In this document: positions 27,646-36,584 of the stretch, piece by piece
How the letters are laid out: the number at the start of each line of letters is the position of its first letter
How positions within the stretch are numbered: position 1 is the first letter of the stretch
Assembly (NCBI GenBank): GCA_020524525.2
Contig: CP129018.1
Coordinates: forward strand, 2,546,115 to 2,610,114
Direction: 5' to 3'
DNA from: Bacillus tianshenii
GTDB taxonomy: Bacteria > Bacillota > Bacilli > Bacillales > Bacillaceae_N
DNA: 64,000 nucleotides
The notes under the pieces: generated by a model
Told to the model about the DNA's origin: nothing
The model's input: the letters and a program-made list of their open reading frames with translations, nothing else
The model's database searches: none
Program-made: the position numbers and the translations under genes

Positions 27646-28041
27646 TTATGTAATCGACGCACCGATAACGAATGCCAAACCGACTGATACACAAAAGCTG
27701 ACAATACCGACAGCTATGTTCCGTTGTTTCAATTGTTCTTCAACAGAAAAGCGGCGTGTGAACAGCTCAAACAGCAAATAAGCTACCATTTGCAGGACAA
27801 TTCCAACTCCGCCCCAAATCAAGGTTTCAACAATCGTATCATTTGTATAAATGGAAAAGGTTAAAATAATGCAAATACCAATGATTTTCCCGCCAATTGA
27901 CAATGCAACAGCATAGTTTCCTTCAGCAATCTCCTGCCAGTCTTTATATTTTGTTGTAATCAACTCGAAGATTACAAGACCGACAACTACGATTGCTATT
28001 GCTGCCAAAAAGTAATAAACAGTTAATAAATACGGCTCCAT
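27646..28041 (-). CDS. DUF350 membrane protein (YjfL-like)
   Basis: 131 residues, four helices: about 5-28, 47-65, 72-93 and 107-130. The paired-repeat layout with EGNYAVALSIGGKIIGI is typical of DUF350. E. coli yjfL is linked to the PspA homologue yjfJ, matching the arrangement here. Function unknown. 19 bases after the DUF4247 gene. Confidence 0.82.
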   Translation of the reverse strand: MEPYLLTVYYFLAAIAIVVVGLVIFELITTKYKDWQEIAEGNYAVALSIGGKIIGICIILTFSIYTNDTIVETLIWGGVGIVLQMVAYLLFELFTRRFSVEEQLKQRNIAVGIVSFCVSVGLAFVIGASIT

Positions 28042-28060
28042 TCCTATCCCTCACTTTCAG

Positions 28061-28717
28061 TTATTTCCCTGCACCTGGCCCTCCACCTCTGACGGATGAT
28101 GAATAACCACGGAAACTTGGTTTTTTGCTCGGACCAATGTAACTGCCTCCTGTTGTGCTATAACCACGATAACAGTTATTATTTGCCTCATAGCAACGTT
28201 TTTTCTGCCTTTTTCCCCAATCATCCACATCCAACACTTCATCTAAAAACCACAGCACAAACAAGCCATCAAAGAAGCTAGGAGAAAAATTATCACGAAC
28301 AAATGGATATTCAGCAAGCTCAACCATCGTGTTTGCTGGCTCGTTTTCATCCTGTGTCAATATGACAAAAAGACGTGGATTATCATAGATTAAAACTTGT
28401 TTGTCATTTTGACGCTCACTTATTTCACGTGGTACAGCCTGTTCTTGAAGCTCAGTTGCAACTTGGTCAATTGATTTATCAGTTGCGCGATACACTTTTG
28501 AAACATCATTATTATTGACACTACTATTAATGATTTCCACAAATTCATAATTCTTATCAACATATTGGAGGAGGGCGCTTTGCTGCTCCTTTACACTTTG
28601 CCCTGAACTATCGAACAACTCTGGTTCGGACTGCTCAACAACATTCTCATTCCCACCGCATGCTGCTACAAAAACAAGCATAAGAGAGGCCATAAGTATA
28701 CCTAATTTCCTCAACAT
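28061..28717 (-). CDS. DUF4247 lipoprotein
   Basis: 218 residues. Signal peptide with lipobox VFVAAC (Cys20), so anchored on the outer face of the membrane. A soluble domain (about 30-150) with YVDKNYEFVEI and VAELAEYPFVRDNFSPSFF-like sequence is followed by a Gly/Ser/Tyr-rich disordered tail ending in GPGAGK. DUF4247 has no known activity. Third gene of the pspA operon. Confidence 0.8.
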   Translation of the reverse strand: MLRKLGILMASLMLVFVAACGGNENVVEQSEPELFDSSGQSVKEQQSALLQYVDKNYEFVEIINSSVNNNDVSKVYRATDKSIDQVATELQEQAVPREISERQNDKQVLIYDNPRLFVILTQDENEPANTMVELAEYPFVRDNFSPSFFDGLFVLWFLDEVLDVDDWGKRQKKRCYEANNNCYRGYSTTGGSYIGPSKKPSFRGYSSSVRGGGPGAGK

Positions 28718-28751
28718 TCTCTCACCTCTTTTCCAAAAAGAAGGGGAAAGC

Positions 28752-29420
28752 CTATTCTTTCCCCAGTTTCTTCTTTAATGCTGCTAACTCTTTGTCAACA
28801 TCACTTTCACCTAAGGCATCAAATTCATCATCAAGTGAACGGCTTGAAGACTTCATATCATCGCTTGTTTCTGCTTCTGCTTCATACTGAAGTACCTTCT
28901 CTTCCATTCGTTCAAAGCCACGGCGTGATTCTTCTCCCCCGATGCTCGACATCGTACGGTTCATCTTCGTACGTGTTTTTGCTGATTCTGCTCGTGCTTT
29001 AAGCGAATCCTTCTTCAGCTTCATCTGCTGATATTCTGCTTTCATTTCTTCAAGCTTTTTACGCAGTTCACCAGCATCTGCACTTGCACGCTCATAGGCT
29101 TCTTGGAGCTGTTCCATGTTACGCTGTTGGTCTTTCTTATCTTCTAGTGCACGGCGAGCTAAATCCTCATTCCCAGCATCAAGTGCTTTTAACGCTTGTG
29201 CTTCTCTCTTTTCAACAAGCGCTTTAGCGTCCGCATGCTTTTTCTCAAGCATCTTTTCATTTGCAATCTGCTTTGCAACAGCTGTTTCTGCTTCACGAAT
29301 ATCCGCTTCCATCTCGCGCATATATTGTTCGAGCATTTTGACCGGGTCTTCTGCTTTATCCAATGCTGCATTCAACTCTGAACCTACAACTGTTTTTAAA
29401 CGTCTAAAAAATTGAAACAT
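28752..29420 (-). CDS. pspA: PspA/IM30 family membrane-stress protein
   Basis: 222 residues, almost wholly coiled coil. N-terminal amphipathic helix MFQFFRRLKTVVGSELNAAL, then EDPVKMLEQYMREME and the long helical hairpin of ESCRT-III-like PspA/Vipp1. These proteins bind stressed membranes and form rods or rings. It has GAAGGAGGAA upstream and follows the DUF4178 gene by 21 bases. In B. subtilis pspA is a sigma-W target, consistent with the operon promoter here. Confidence 0.92.
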   Translation of the reverse strand: MFQFFRRLKTVVGSELNAALDKAEDPVKMLEQYMREMEADIREAETAVAKQIANEKMLEKKHADAKALVEKREAQALKALDAGNEDLARRALEDKKDQQRNMEQLQEAYERASADAGELRKKLEEMKAEYQQMKLKKDSLKARAESAKTRTKMNRTMSSIGGEESRRGFERMEEKVLQYEAEAETSDDMKSSSRSLDDEFDALGESDVDKELAALKKKLGKE

Positions 29421-29441
29421 CTTAATTCCTCCTTCTTTTCA

Positions 29442-29948
29442 TTAGCTTCCTGCTAGAATTTTCACTTCCATCTCCTCAATTTCAAAACCATAGCTTACTT
29501 CAACTTCAGAACCCCACACTTCTACAGAAAGAAATTGTTCTTCTTCATCATCACAGTAATCATAATACTGAATTGTCATACCACTAACATTTCTACCGCG
29601 GCCTTCGCCGCGAACATTAGCAGTTCCTTTTTCGTCTAAATAATAAGTAACACCATCATACTCCAATTTTTCAGGCAGTGGTGTTGTGAGCTTCAAATTA
29701 GCATGTTTATAGATGCATAGTTCAAGCTGATCATCCATTTCAGCACTTAACCAAATTGTCTCGTTCGTGCCTTGAAGCTGATAAGCAAACCACTGAAAGC
29801 CGTGATCATTGTAGGAAAGTGTTCCAACTACTTGATAATCCACTAAATCATACGTTACAATATCGCCAACTTTTATGTTAAAGACATTTCGCTCCTCAAC
29901 CTTCGGAACTTCTTTTTCTTTTTGAAACAAGCGTTTGAACAAGCTCAC
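29442..29948 (-). CDS. DUF4178 domain protein
   Basis: About 168 residues from GTG 29948 (GAGGTGTGATC upstream); a GTG two codons earlier is possible. After a basic N-terminus (LFKRLFQKEK), a beta-rich DUF4178 domain: VGDIVTYDLVDYQVVGTL, WLSAEMDD, VSGMTIQYYDYCDDEEEQFLSVE-like strand and an acidic end. Function unknown; the domain recurs beside PspA, DUF350 and polyamine enzymes. First gene of the operon, 40 bases behind the ECF-type promoter. Confidence 0.82.
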   Translation of the reverse strand: MSLFKRLFQKEKEVPKVEERNVFNIKVGDIVTYDLVDYQVVGTLSYNDHGFQWFAYQLQGTNETIWLSAEMDDQLELCIYKHANLKLTTPLPEKLEYDGVTYYLDEKGTANVRGEGRGRNVSGMTIQYYDYCDDEEEQFLSVEVWGSEVEVSYGFEIEEMEVKILAGS

Positions 29949-29987
29949 GATCACACCTCTTTCTACTTTGATCCCTTTCTATATGTA

Positions 29988-30015
29988 TTAACGAAAGAAT
30001 GACGCAAAAGTTTCA
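29988..30015 (-). promoter_or_regulatory. Sigma-W-like ECF promoter of the pspA operon
   Basis: Minus strand TGAAAC (30015-30010), 16 bases, CGTTAA (29993-29988). The -35 is perfect; the -10 differs from CGTATA. The block TGTATTAACGAAAGAAT (plus, 29984-30000) recurs with one indel upstream of hflK. Confidence 0.6.
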
Positions 30016-30039
30016 TAATCTATTCATTTTCCATGATAA

Positions 30040-30073
30040 AAGCAGGCACCTCGATTATTAGAAGTACCTGCTT
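30040..30073 (-). terminator. Terminator after the 51-residue gene
   Basis: AAGCAGGCAC / GTACCTGCTT, 10-bp stem with one mismatch, followed on the minus strand by TTTTATC. It isolates the small upstream gene from the pspA operon promoter. Confidence 0.75.
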
Positions 30074-30080
30074 CACTGGC

Positions 30081-30236
30081 TTAACGAAGTGAATTTCGTT
30101 CCTTATCTTCATCTATTTGCTCTACTACACCGCTTTGGTAAGCTTCTGTAATTTGATTAAATACTTCTTTCTCACCAGCTTCATCATATGAGACGGCTTG
30201 TTGTTGAAACTTTAGCTCTTCTTGTTTCTTTCGCAT
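30081..30236 (-). CDS. Small 51-residue hydrophilic protein
   Basis: ATG 30236 follows AAAGGGGGTGAATGT, a strong ribosome site; the frame ends at a TAA at 30081-30083, and its terminator follows directly. The product is charged and helical (MRKKQEELKFQQQAVSYDEA at the start), without membrane segments or Cys. I do not recognise it. It is divergent from usp and upstream of the pspA operon. Own ribosome site plus terminator makes it a likely real gene. Confidence 0.7.
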   Translation of the reverse strand: MRKKQEELKFQQQAVSYDEAGEKEVFNQITEAYQSGVVEQIDEDKERNSLR

Positions 30237-30348
30237 ACATTCACCCCCTTTAAGGAGTTGTAGAAAAATTTTAACAACTTGCTTATGAAAGAAATGTTTC
30301 CCATGTTATACTAAAATAAATACAGGTAATCAAAGGGAGGAACGAATT

Positions 30349-30795
30349 ATGAGCCTTACTTATAACAACATTTTAATTGCGGTTGACGGTTCCAAAGAAG
30401 CTGATAAAGCCTTTTACAAAGCAATTGATATTGCAAAACGAAATGATGCGCACCTTATCATTACTCATATCGTTGACACACGTACATACGCTACTGTTGA
30501 AGCATATGACAGCACAATTGTAGAACGCGCTGAAAAACACGCTGAGGACCTTTTGAAAGAATACAAGCTAGAAGCATCTGAAAGCGGTCTTTCTCATGTA
30601 AGTACGGTAATCGAATACGGTTCTCCGAAAGTAAAAATTTCAAAAGATATTGCCCCGAAACACAATGTAGACTTAATTATTTGTGGAGCTCACGGCTTAA
30701 ATGCGGTAGAACGATTCTTCATCGGTAGTGTTTCCGAACACATTACCCGCTATGCAAAATGTGACGTATTGATCGTCCGCTCTCAAGCTGAATAA
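30349..30795 (+). CDS. Universal stress protein (UspA family)
   Basis: 148 residues. N-terminal ILIAVDGSKEADKA and the ATP-binding pattern G-2x-G-9x-G-S in GAHGLNAVERFFIGS place it in the nucleotide-binding Usp class. Cytoplasmic dimer implicated in stress survival. ATG 30349 follows GGGAGG. An extended -10 (TGTTATACT, ending at 30312) is the best promoter candidate; no clear -35. Confidence 0.93.
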   Translation: MSLTYNNILIAVDGSKEADKAFYKAIDIAKRNDAHLIITHIVDTRTYATVEAYDSTIVERAEKHAEDLLKEYKLEASESGLSHVSTVIEYGSPKVKISKDIAPKHNVDLIICGAHGLNAVERFFIGSVSEHITRYAKCDVLIVRSQAE

Positions 30796-30801
30796 AACTA
30801 T

Positions 30802-30842
30802 AAAAAAGACGTTGGCAACATTAGTTTGCCAACGTCTTTTTT
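30802..30842. terminator. Bidirectional terminator between usp and argH
   Basis: Stem of about 17 bp (AAAAAAGACGTTGGCAA and its complement) with a 7-base loop. The argH stop codon lies in the loop, so the last argH codons form one arm. Confidence 0.92.
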
Positions 30843-32197
30843 GCATTTTCAATTGCCTGAGTAACTTGCGCAAAGCCTGTGCCGCCAAGGCTTTCACGGC
30901 GTTTTACAACCGTTTCTGGCTCAAGCACCTCATAAATGTCTTTTTCGAATAATTCAGAGGCATTTTTGTACTCTTCGAATGAAAGATCGAGCAGGTAACA
31001 GCCTTGCTGAATACATGTCAGTACAAGCTTACCGACAACTTCATGGGCATCACGGAAAGGCATTCCCTTTGATGCAAGGTAATCTGCCAATTCAGTTGCA
31101 TTGGAGAAATCACTGCGAACTGCTTTTTCCATCACATCCGTACGAACGGTCATCGTATCAATCATGCCAGCAAAGATTTTCAACGAACCTTTTACTGTTT
31201 TCACAGCATCAAACATACCTTCTTTGTCTTCCTGCATATCTTTGTTATATGCAAGCGGCGTCCCTTTCAAGACAGTTAACAGTCCGAACAAGCTGCCGTA
31301 GACACGCCCTGTCTTCCCGCGAATTAACTCCGCCATATCCGGGTTCTTCTTCTGAGGCATAATGCTGCTGCCAGTTGAGAAGGTATCATCCATCTCAATG
31401 AATTTGAATTCCTCACTTGACCATAGAATCAACTCTTCACAAAAGCGAGACATATGCATCATCATGATAGAAGCACTTGATAAGAACTCAAGAATAAAGT
31501 CACGGTCACTTACCGCATCCATACTGTTCTGATAAACACCGTCGAACCCTAGCAATTCCGCACTGTATTCACGATCAATCGGGAAAGTCGTGCCTGCAAG
31601 TGCACCAGCACCTAACGGCGAAACATTAATACGCTTTAACGCTTCACTCATACGCTCGCGGTCGCGCTGGAACTTCCAGAAATACGCCATTAAGTGGTGT
31701 CCAAATGAAACAGGCTGAGCGCGCTGCAAATGCGTATAACCTGGAATAATTGTTTCTACGTGCTGTTCTGCTTTATTAACTAACACCTCTTGTAGTGTAT
31801 GTACACCTTCAAGGATTTCATTTACTTGCTTGCGTAAATAGAGGTGCATATCTGTTGCAACTTGGTCATTACGACTTCTACCTGTATGAAGCTTTCCACC
31901 GACAGGACCAACTTCATCAATAAGCATTTTTTCAAGGTTTAAGTGAATATCCTCATAGGAAACGGAGTATTCAAGCTTTCCGTTCTTTGCTTTTTCAAGC
32001 AGTGTGTGGAGGCCGCCTTTGATTGTATCCGCTTCTTCGTCTGTAAGAATGCCGCATTTTGCAAGCATTGTTACGTGTGCAAGACTTCCTTCTATATCTT
32101 CTTCAACTAATTGCTGGTCGAATGGGATCGACGCATTGAATTCGTCGACCCATTCTTCAGCAGTTTTTTGAAAGCGTCCACCCCAGAGTTTTTTCAC
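30821..32197 (-). CDS. argH: Argininosuccinate lyase
   Basis: 458 residues from GTG 32197 (M-KKLWGGRF), which overlaps the argG stop by four bases (GTGA) with AAGGTGAC upstream; an in-frame ATG further up lies inside argG. Fumarase-superfamily signature [12 protein letters not shown] with the catalytic Ser, and [12 protein letters not shown]. It splits argininosuccinate to arginine and fumarate. Confidence 0.96.
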   Translation of the reverse strand: MKKLWGGRFQKTAEEWVDEFNASIPFDQQLVEEDIEGSLAHVTMLAKCGILTDEEADTIKGGLHTLLEKAKNGKLEYSVSYEDIHLNLEKMLIDEVGPVGGKLHTGRSRNDQVATDMHLYLRKQVNEILEGVHTLQEVLVNKAEQHVETIIPGYTHLQRAQPVSFGHHLMAYFWKFQRDRERMSEALKRINVSPLGAGALAGTTFPIDREYSAELLGFDGVYQNSMDAVSDRDFILEFLSSASIMMMHMSRFCEELILWSSEEFKFIEMDDTFSTGSSIMPQKKNPDMAELIRGKTGRVYGSLFGLLTVLKGTPLAYNKDMQEDKEGMFDAVKTVKGSLKIFAGMIDTMTVRTDVMEKAVRSDFSNATELADYLASKGMPFRDAHEVVGKLVLTCIQQGCYLLDLSFEEYKNASELFEKDIYEVLEPETVVKRRESLGGTGFAQVTQAIENAKKTLAN

Positions 32198-33405
32198 ACT
32201 GTCACCTTCTTCGTTTCCTTGTTCACCATGCTGTGTACTTGCGTTGGAAGACCCCAAAGCTTCGTAAAGCCAACCGCCGCATTATGGTCAAATTCATCAT
32301 CAGATGTATATGTTGCAAGCTTCTCATTGTAAAGAGAATAATCAGATTTACGTCCTTCAACGATTGCATGCCCTTTGAATAGTTTCACACGAACTTTACC
32401 TGTTACTGTCTTTTGTGTTTCTTTCAAGAATGCATATAGGGCATCATTTAATGGAGAGAACCAAAGACCGTTGTAGATCACTTCTTCAAACTTTAATTCA
32501 ACTGTTGGTTTAAAGTGTGCTGTTTCACGCGGTAGTGTTAAGTCTTCAAGCTCTTTATGTGCCTTAATTAATGTAATTGCAGCTGGGCACTCGTATACTT
32601 CACGAGACTTAATCCCAACAAGGCGGTTCTCAACGTGATCAATGCGGCCCACACCATGGTTTCCAGCAATTTTATTTAACTTTAAGATTAGTTCGTGGAA
32701 TTCATAAGATTCACCATTCAATGCAACTGGTTTTCCTTGTTCGAAATCAATTTCAATAATTTCAGGTGTATCTGGCGCATCTTCAATTGAATTTGTAATA
32801 TCATAAGCATCTTCTGGAGGTGTTGCCCACGGATCTTCTAAGATTCCGCACTCATTTGCACGTCCCCAAAGGTTTTGGTCAATTGAATATGGGCTGTCTA
32901 GCTTGATTGGTACTGGAATATCATGCTTCTTCGCATATTCGATCTCTTCCTCACGTGACCAGCTCCACTCACGTACCGGAGCGACCACTTGTAAGTCTGG
33001 GTTAAGCGCTGCAAACGAAACTTCAAAACGAACTTGGTCATTTCCTTTTCCTGTACAGCCATGTGCAACTGCAATTGCACCTTCTTCTTCAGCTACTTCC
33101 ACTAGTTTCTTCGCAATCAATGGACGAGACAACGCTGAAACTAATGGATATTTGTTTTCATACATTGTGTTTGCTTGAAGTGCCGGAAGAACGAAGTCTT
33201 CAGCAAATTCTTTCTTTGCATCAATCACAACAGATTTAATAGCACCGACTGTTAATGCTTTTTCTTTAATAAAATCAAGGTCTTTTCCTTCGCCTACATC
33301 TAAGCAAACCGCAATCACATCATACCCTTGCTGTTCTAACCATTTAATTGCTACAGATGTATCTAATCCGCCTGAATATGCTAATACCACTTTTTCTTTC
33401 GCCAT
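32194..33405 (-). CDS. argG: Argininosuccinate synthase
   Basis: 403 residues. ATP-pyrophosphatase P-loop [12 protein letters not shown] at the N-terminus, then [15 protein letters not shown] and the aspartate/citrulline-binding core. Makes argininosuccinate from citrulline and aspartate. First gene of argGH; an ArgR-box-like site lies upstream. Confidence 0.97.
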   Translation of the reverse strand: MAKEKVVLAYSGGLDTSVAIKWLEQQGYDVIAVCLDVGEGKDLDFIKEKALTVGAIKSVVIDAKKEFAEDFVLPALQANTMYENKYPLVSALSRPLIAKKLVEVAEEEGAIAVAHGCTGKGNDQVRFEVSFAALNPDLQVVAPVREWSWSREEEIEYAKKHDIPVPIKLDSPYSIDQNLWGRANECGILEDPWATPPEDAYDITNSIEDAPDTPEIIEIDFEQGKPVALNGESYEFHELILKLNKIAGNHGVGRIDHVENRLVGIKSREVYECPAAITLIKAHKELEDLTLPRETAHFKPTVELKFEEVIYNGLWFSPLNDALYAFLKETQKTVTGKVRVKLFKGHAIVEGRKSDYSLYNEKLATYTSDDEFDHNAAVGFTKLWGLPTQVHSMVNKETKKVTV

Positions 33406-33443
33406 GTTAAATGCCTCCTGTTTATTGTATAAAGATACTCTTA

Positions 33444-33461
33444 GTTTAATATTTATTCATA
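33444..33461 (-). promoter_or_regulatory. ArgR-box-like site upstream of argG
   Basis: Minus strand TATGAATAAATATTAAAC, close to the ARG box CATGAATAAAAATTCAAG (differences at a handful of positions). It lies about 40-55 bases upstream of argG, overlapping a TTGCAT that could be the -35. The rest of 33462-33690 holds nothing clear beyond AT-rich sequence and the start of the next gene's ribosome site. Confidence 0.5.
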
Positions 33462-33707
33462 CTATGCAAAAAAATGAATGAGGCGATAATGACGCGGAAA
33501 AAAGAACTGTCATCACCCTCAAACTCTTGTCTTCGATTTGATATTTAATACTCTAACAACTTTCTTATTATTTTTCAATAGTTATACAGAAAAAAGTATA
33601 AAAATAAATTTTGATGCTAAAAAACTGCCACACAAAGCATTTTTCATAGTGTGTACGATAATGATAGTATATAATGTAGGAACTTCACGTCGATATGAGG
33701 GGGAACT

Positions 33708-34022
33708 ATGAGAGACTACTTTATTTATGATGAACGACTCGGAATTGAATTGCCAATGTTAGAGGAAGAGTGGAGTGCTTATACAGAACAAACACAACAA
33801 ACCATTCTTTCACACTGGGAAAAAGTACGCGGAAAAATTCCTGACCGCATCGCTGATATCGAAGTCATTATCAATCGAAAGCAAGCAGCACTTAATATAG
33901 AAGAAGACTTCGATACTTCCTGTCGTCTTAATTCAGAAATCTCTGACCTTGCATCTGTCATTAACGACCTCTGGATTTGGTACCGCACGAATGAAGACGT
34001 TACAGAAAAAGTTCATGCATAG
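33708..34022 (+). CDS. Conserved-looking hypothetical protein, 104 residues
   Basis: ATG 33708 after GAGGGGGAACT. Acidic, soluble and helical, with four Trp (one in EEEWSAY, one in HWEKVRG, two in LWIWYR), a central IADIEVIINRKQAAL helix, and one Cys. No family recognised. It has its own strong terminator and runs opposite to argG and the EcsC gene. Confidence 0.75.
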   Translation: MRDYFIYDERLGIELPMLEEEWSAYTEQTQQTILSHWEKVRGKIPDRIADIEVIINRKQAALNIEEDFDTSCRLNSEISDLASVINDLWIWYRTNEDVTEKVHA

Positions 34023-34023
34023 A

Positions 34024-34059
34024 CACAAGCCCCGACCACTTATAATTGTCGGGGCTTGT
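34024..34059. terminator. Bidirectional terminator
   Basis: 12-bp perfect stem ACAAGCCCCGAC / GTCGGGGCTTGT, then ATTTTAAT. Between the 104-residue gene and the EcsC-family gene. Confidence 0.92.
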
Positions 34060-34062
34060 ATT

Positions 34063-34911
34063 TTAATCTGATTGCTTTTGTTCTTTTTCTTGTAAATAGC
34101 GTAGTTGATAGAAGTGATGTGCAAATTCTGTTACTTGGCGTGAGAGCTGATAATTCATACTCGCACCAAGTGCCATACCTAGTAGTGGAATGCCTTGGAT
34201 TAGTTTTTTGCGGAAGGTGAGGATAAATAAAGCTTTCAACAGCTGCTTTAACGGTTGGTCGAACCATGTTTCATCTGTCAATTCACCATCACCTGCATAC
34301 AGATAGGTCTCTTCTTCCGCTTCTTTTAAATCTTCCTTCAAGTTCTCCCAGCCTGCTCCCCGCATTCGTTTCGGAAGTGCGGCCATATGAAAGACTTTTA
34401 ATGAGGTCATCATTTCGAAAGGCTTGCTAACTTCATAGCCATATGTCATCGCAATCGTCTGCACAGCTTTTAGATTTAAGATAGCCATCATCGGCAAGTC
34501 TAAGCCTAGCGTTAACAACCCGCCGCTACCACTCACACCCCCTTGTGCAAAAGATAAAAGCCTTTGCTTTGCAATCCTTTGTTCTGATAAATAGAGGATT
34601 TGCGGCAACGTGAGCTCTTTCATCCCTTCAATTGAGTCAATCTCTTCATTAAAAATCCGCGCATCTGTAATAATACGATTTCGTTCATCGCTCTGCATCT
34701 GCGTGTTTTGAATAAACGCATGCATATGAAAAAGCCACGTATCCATCCTTGCAAAGAATCGCTGCTTCACAGATTCCTCAATTTTATTAAACCCAGAAAC
34801 AAGCCATTTATCATATGTACGTTCAAAGTCGGTCGGTTCATACGTATGCAAACTTTCTTCCCAGCGTGATAATTCATTTAGAATTTCATTTTCTGTCTTC
34901 GTCCACTGCAC
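34063..34911 (-). CDS. EcsC family protein
   Basis: 282 residues from GTG 34911 (GGAGG eight bases upstream). C-terminal two-thirds matches the EcsC family: GGVSGSGGLLTLGLDLPMMAI, IQGIPLLGMALGASMNY, and weakly hydrophobic glycine-rich segments; the N-terminal third is helical and charged. The family is linked by name to the B. subtilis ecs ABC-transporter locus; activity unknown. Confidence 0.83.
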   Translation of the reverse strand: MQWTKTENEILNELSRWEESLHTYEPTDFERTYDKWLVSGFNKIEESVKQRFFARMDTWLFHMHAFIQNTQMQSDERNRIITDARIFNEEIDSIEGMKELTLPQILYLSEQRIAKQRLLSFAQGGVSGSGGLLTLGLDLPMMAILNLKAVQTIAMTYGYEVSKPFEMMTSLKVFHMAALPKRMRGAGWENLKEDLKEAEEETYLYAGDGELTDETWFDQPLKQLLKALFILTFRKKLIQGIPLLGMALGASMNYQLSRQVTEFAHHFYQLRYLQEKEQKQSD

Positions 34912-34987
34912 ATGCTGCACCTCCACCAATTCATTTTCTTGTACTTCATTTTAGCTGTTTTTTAGTTTACTTTCCAATCCAAACAAA

Positions 34988-35020
34988 AAAGTCCTTGTGC
35001 ATTTTTCACACAAAGACTTT
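34988..35020 (-). terminator. Terminator after ackA
   Basis: AAAGTCCTTGTG / CACAAAGACTTT, 12-bp stem with one mismatch, minus strand continues TTTTTTG. Confidence 0.85.
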
Positions 35021-35029
35021 TAAATCAGA

Positions 35030-36220
35030 TTAATTTGAAAGCTTCACTGTATCGCGAGCAATCATGACTTCTTCATTTGTTGGGATGACAATAACTTTTA
35101 CAGGTGAATGAGGATAGCTGATGAACGCTTCTTTTCCACGTAATCCTTCATTCAATGTTTGATCCCAATAAACGCCCATAAACTCAAGACCTTTTAAGAC
35201 GCGAGCGCGTACGACATCACTGTTTTCACCAACACCAGCTGTAAAGATAATCGCATCAACACCGCTCATACGTGCTGCATATGAACCGATGTATTTGTGA
35301 ATACGGTTTGCGAATACTTCTAAGGCAAGTTGTGCACGTTCGTTTCCTTGAGCAGCTTTAGACTCAATGTCACGAAGATCACTAGAAAAGCCAGAAACAG
35401 CAAGCATACCACTTTTCTTATTTAAGATGTCAATTACTTCTGCAGCTGATTTCCCTGTCTTCTCCATGATAAATGGAATTAACGCTGGATCAATATTACC
35501 TGAGCGTGTACCCATTGTTACCCCTGCAAGCGGAGTAAAGCCCATAGATGTATCGATGGAACGTCCGCCATCAATTGCAGCAATACTTGCACCGTTACCT
35601 AGATGGCATGAAAGTAAGCGAAGTTGTTCAACCGGACGCCCTAGAATTTCAGCGGCGCGTTGTGACACATATTTATGAGATGTCCCGTGGAAACCATATT
35701 TACGAATACCATAATCTTTATAGTACTCATATGGCAGGCTGTATAAATAAGAATTCTCTGGCATTGTTTGGTGGAATGCTGTATCAAATACTGCTACATG
35801 TGGAACATTTGGTAAAATTTCTTTAAATGAACGTACACCGACAAGGTTGGCAGGGTTATGAAGTGGGGCAAGCTCTGAAAGCTCATCAATTTTCTTTTCC
35901 ACTTCTTCTGTAATTAATACAGAATGATTGAACTCTTCACCGCCATGAACAACACGGTGACCAACACCATCGATTTCATCGAACGATTTAATAATGTTAT
36001 GAGCAAGTAACTTTTCAAGTAATAACTTTACCGCAACAGAATGGTCGCCAATATCCGTTACAATCTCGTGCTTTTCTCCATCAACTGAAATGCTAAAAAT
36101 AGCATCCTGCAAACCAATGCGCTCTACAAGACCTTTAGTCAATACAGTTTCGGAAGGCATGTCAAACAACTGAAATTTCAAAGAGGAACTGCCAGCATTA
36201 ATCGCCAATACTTTAGTCAT
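35030..36220 (-). CDS. ackA: Acetate kinase
   Basis: 396 residues, ASKHA fold. N-terminal [13 protein letters not shown], catalytic region [31 protein letters not shown], and [11 protein letters not shown] near the C-terminus. Reversibly makes acetyl phosphate and ADP from acetate and ATP; in glucose excess it runs overflow to acetate. GAAGGAGATG precedes the ATG. Confidence 0.97.
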   Translation of the reverse strand: MTKVLAINAGSSSLKFQLFDMPSETVLTKGLVERIGLQDAIFSISVDGEKHEIVTDIGDHSVAVKLLLEKLLAHNIIKSFDEIDGVGHRVVHGGEEFNHSVLITEEVEKKIDELSELAPLHNPANLVGVRSFKEILPNVPHVAVFDTAFHQTMPENSYLYSLPYEYYKDYGIRKYGFHGTSHKYVSQRAAEILGRPVEQLRLLSCHLGNGASIAAIDGGRSIDTSMGFTPLAGVTMGTRSGNIDPALIPFIMEKTGKSAAEVIDILNKKSGMLAVSGFSSDLRDIESKAAQGNERAQLALEVFANRIHKYIGSYAARMSGVDAIIFTAGVGENSDVVRARVLKGLEFMGVYWDQTLNEGLRGKEAFISYPHSPVKVIVIPTNEEVMIARDTVKLSN

Positions 36221-36420
36221 AAGAAGACATCTCCTTCTGTGTTAAACAAAATATTAAATCTATATAACAGATATCATGAAATAGTAAATAATCAACAATA
36301 ATAAAGCGTAACCGAAGATATCCTGTAATAATAGAATAAACTAATACAACTAATACAGATTGTGTTTTACCTTATCTATTTAAACATTCAAACGCCTGCT
36401 TTTCAAGCAAAAATACTAAA

Positions 36421-36434
36421 TGATAACGCTTACT
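36421..36434 (-). promoter_or_regulatory. cre-like site upstream of ackA
   Basis: Minus strand AGTAAGCGTTATCA fits the cre consensus except the first base. It lies 200 bases upstream of the ackA ATG; CcpA activates ackA in B. subtilis from an upstream cre, so the position suits activation. In the rest of 36221-36539 I see only AT-rich sequence and no single convincing promoter. Confidence 0.55.
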
Positions 36435-36539
36435 CCGAAATTCCTTATTTTCTGAATTGGGGCATTTTTTATTATATACATTCCGCGCTATTATGACCTT
36501 TGCAATGCTCTGTTATTTTGTTTTCCACCAAAATAACTA

Positions 36540-36573
36540 AAACACACACATTTTTTAATAAATGTGTGTGTTT
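36540..36573 (-). terminator. Terminator after ytxK
   Basis: 14-bp perfect stem AAACACACACATTT / AAATGTGTGTGTTT, 6-base loop. Confidence 0.8.
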
Positions 36574-36584
36574 ACTCGATCATT

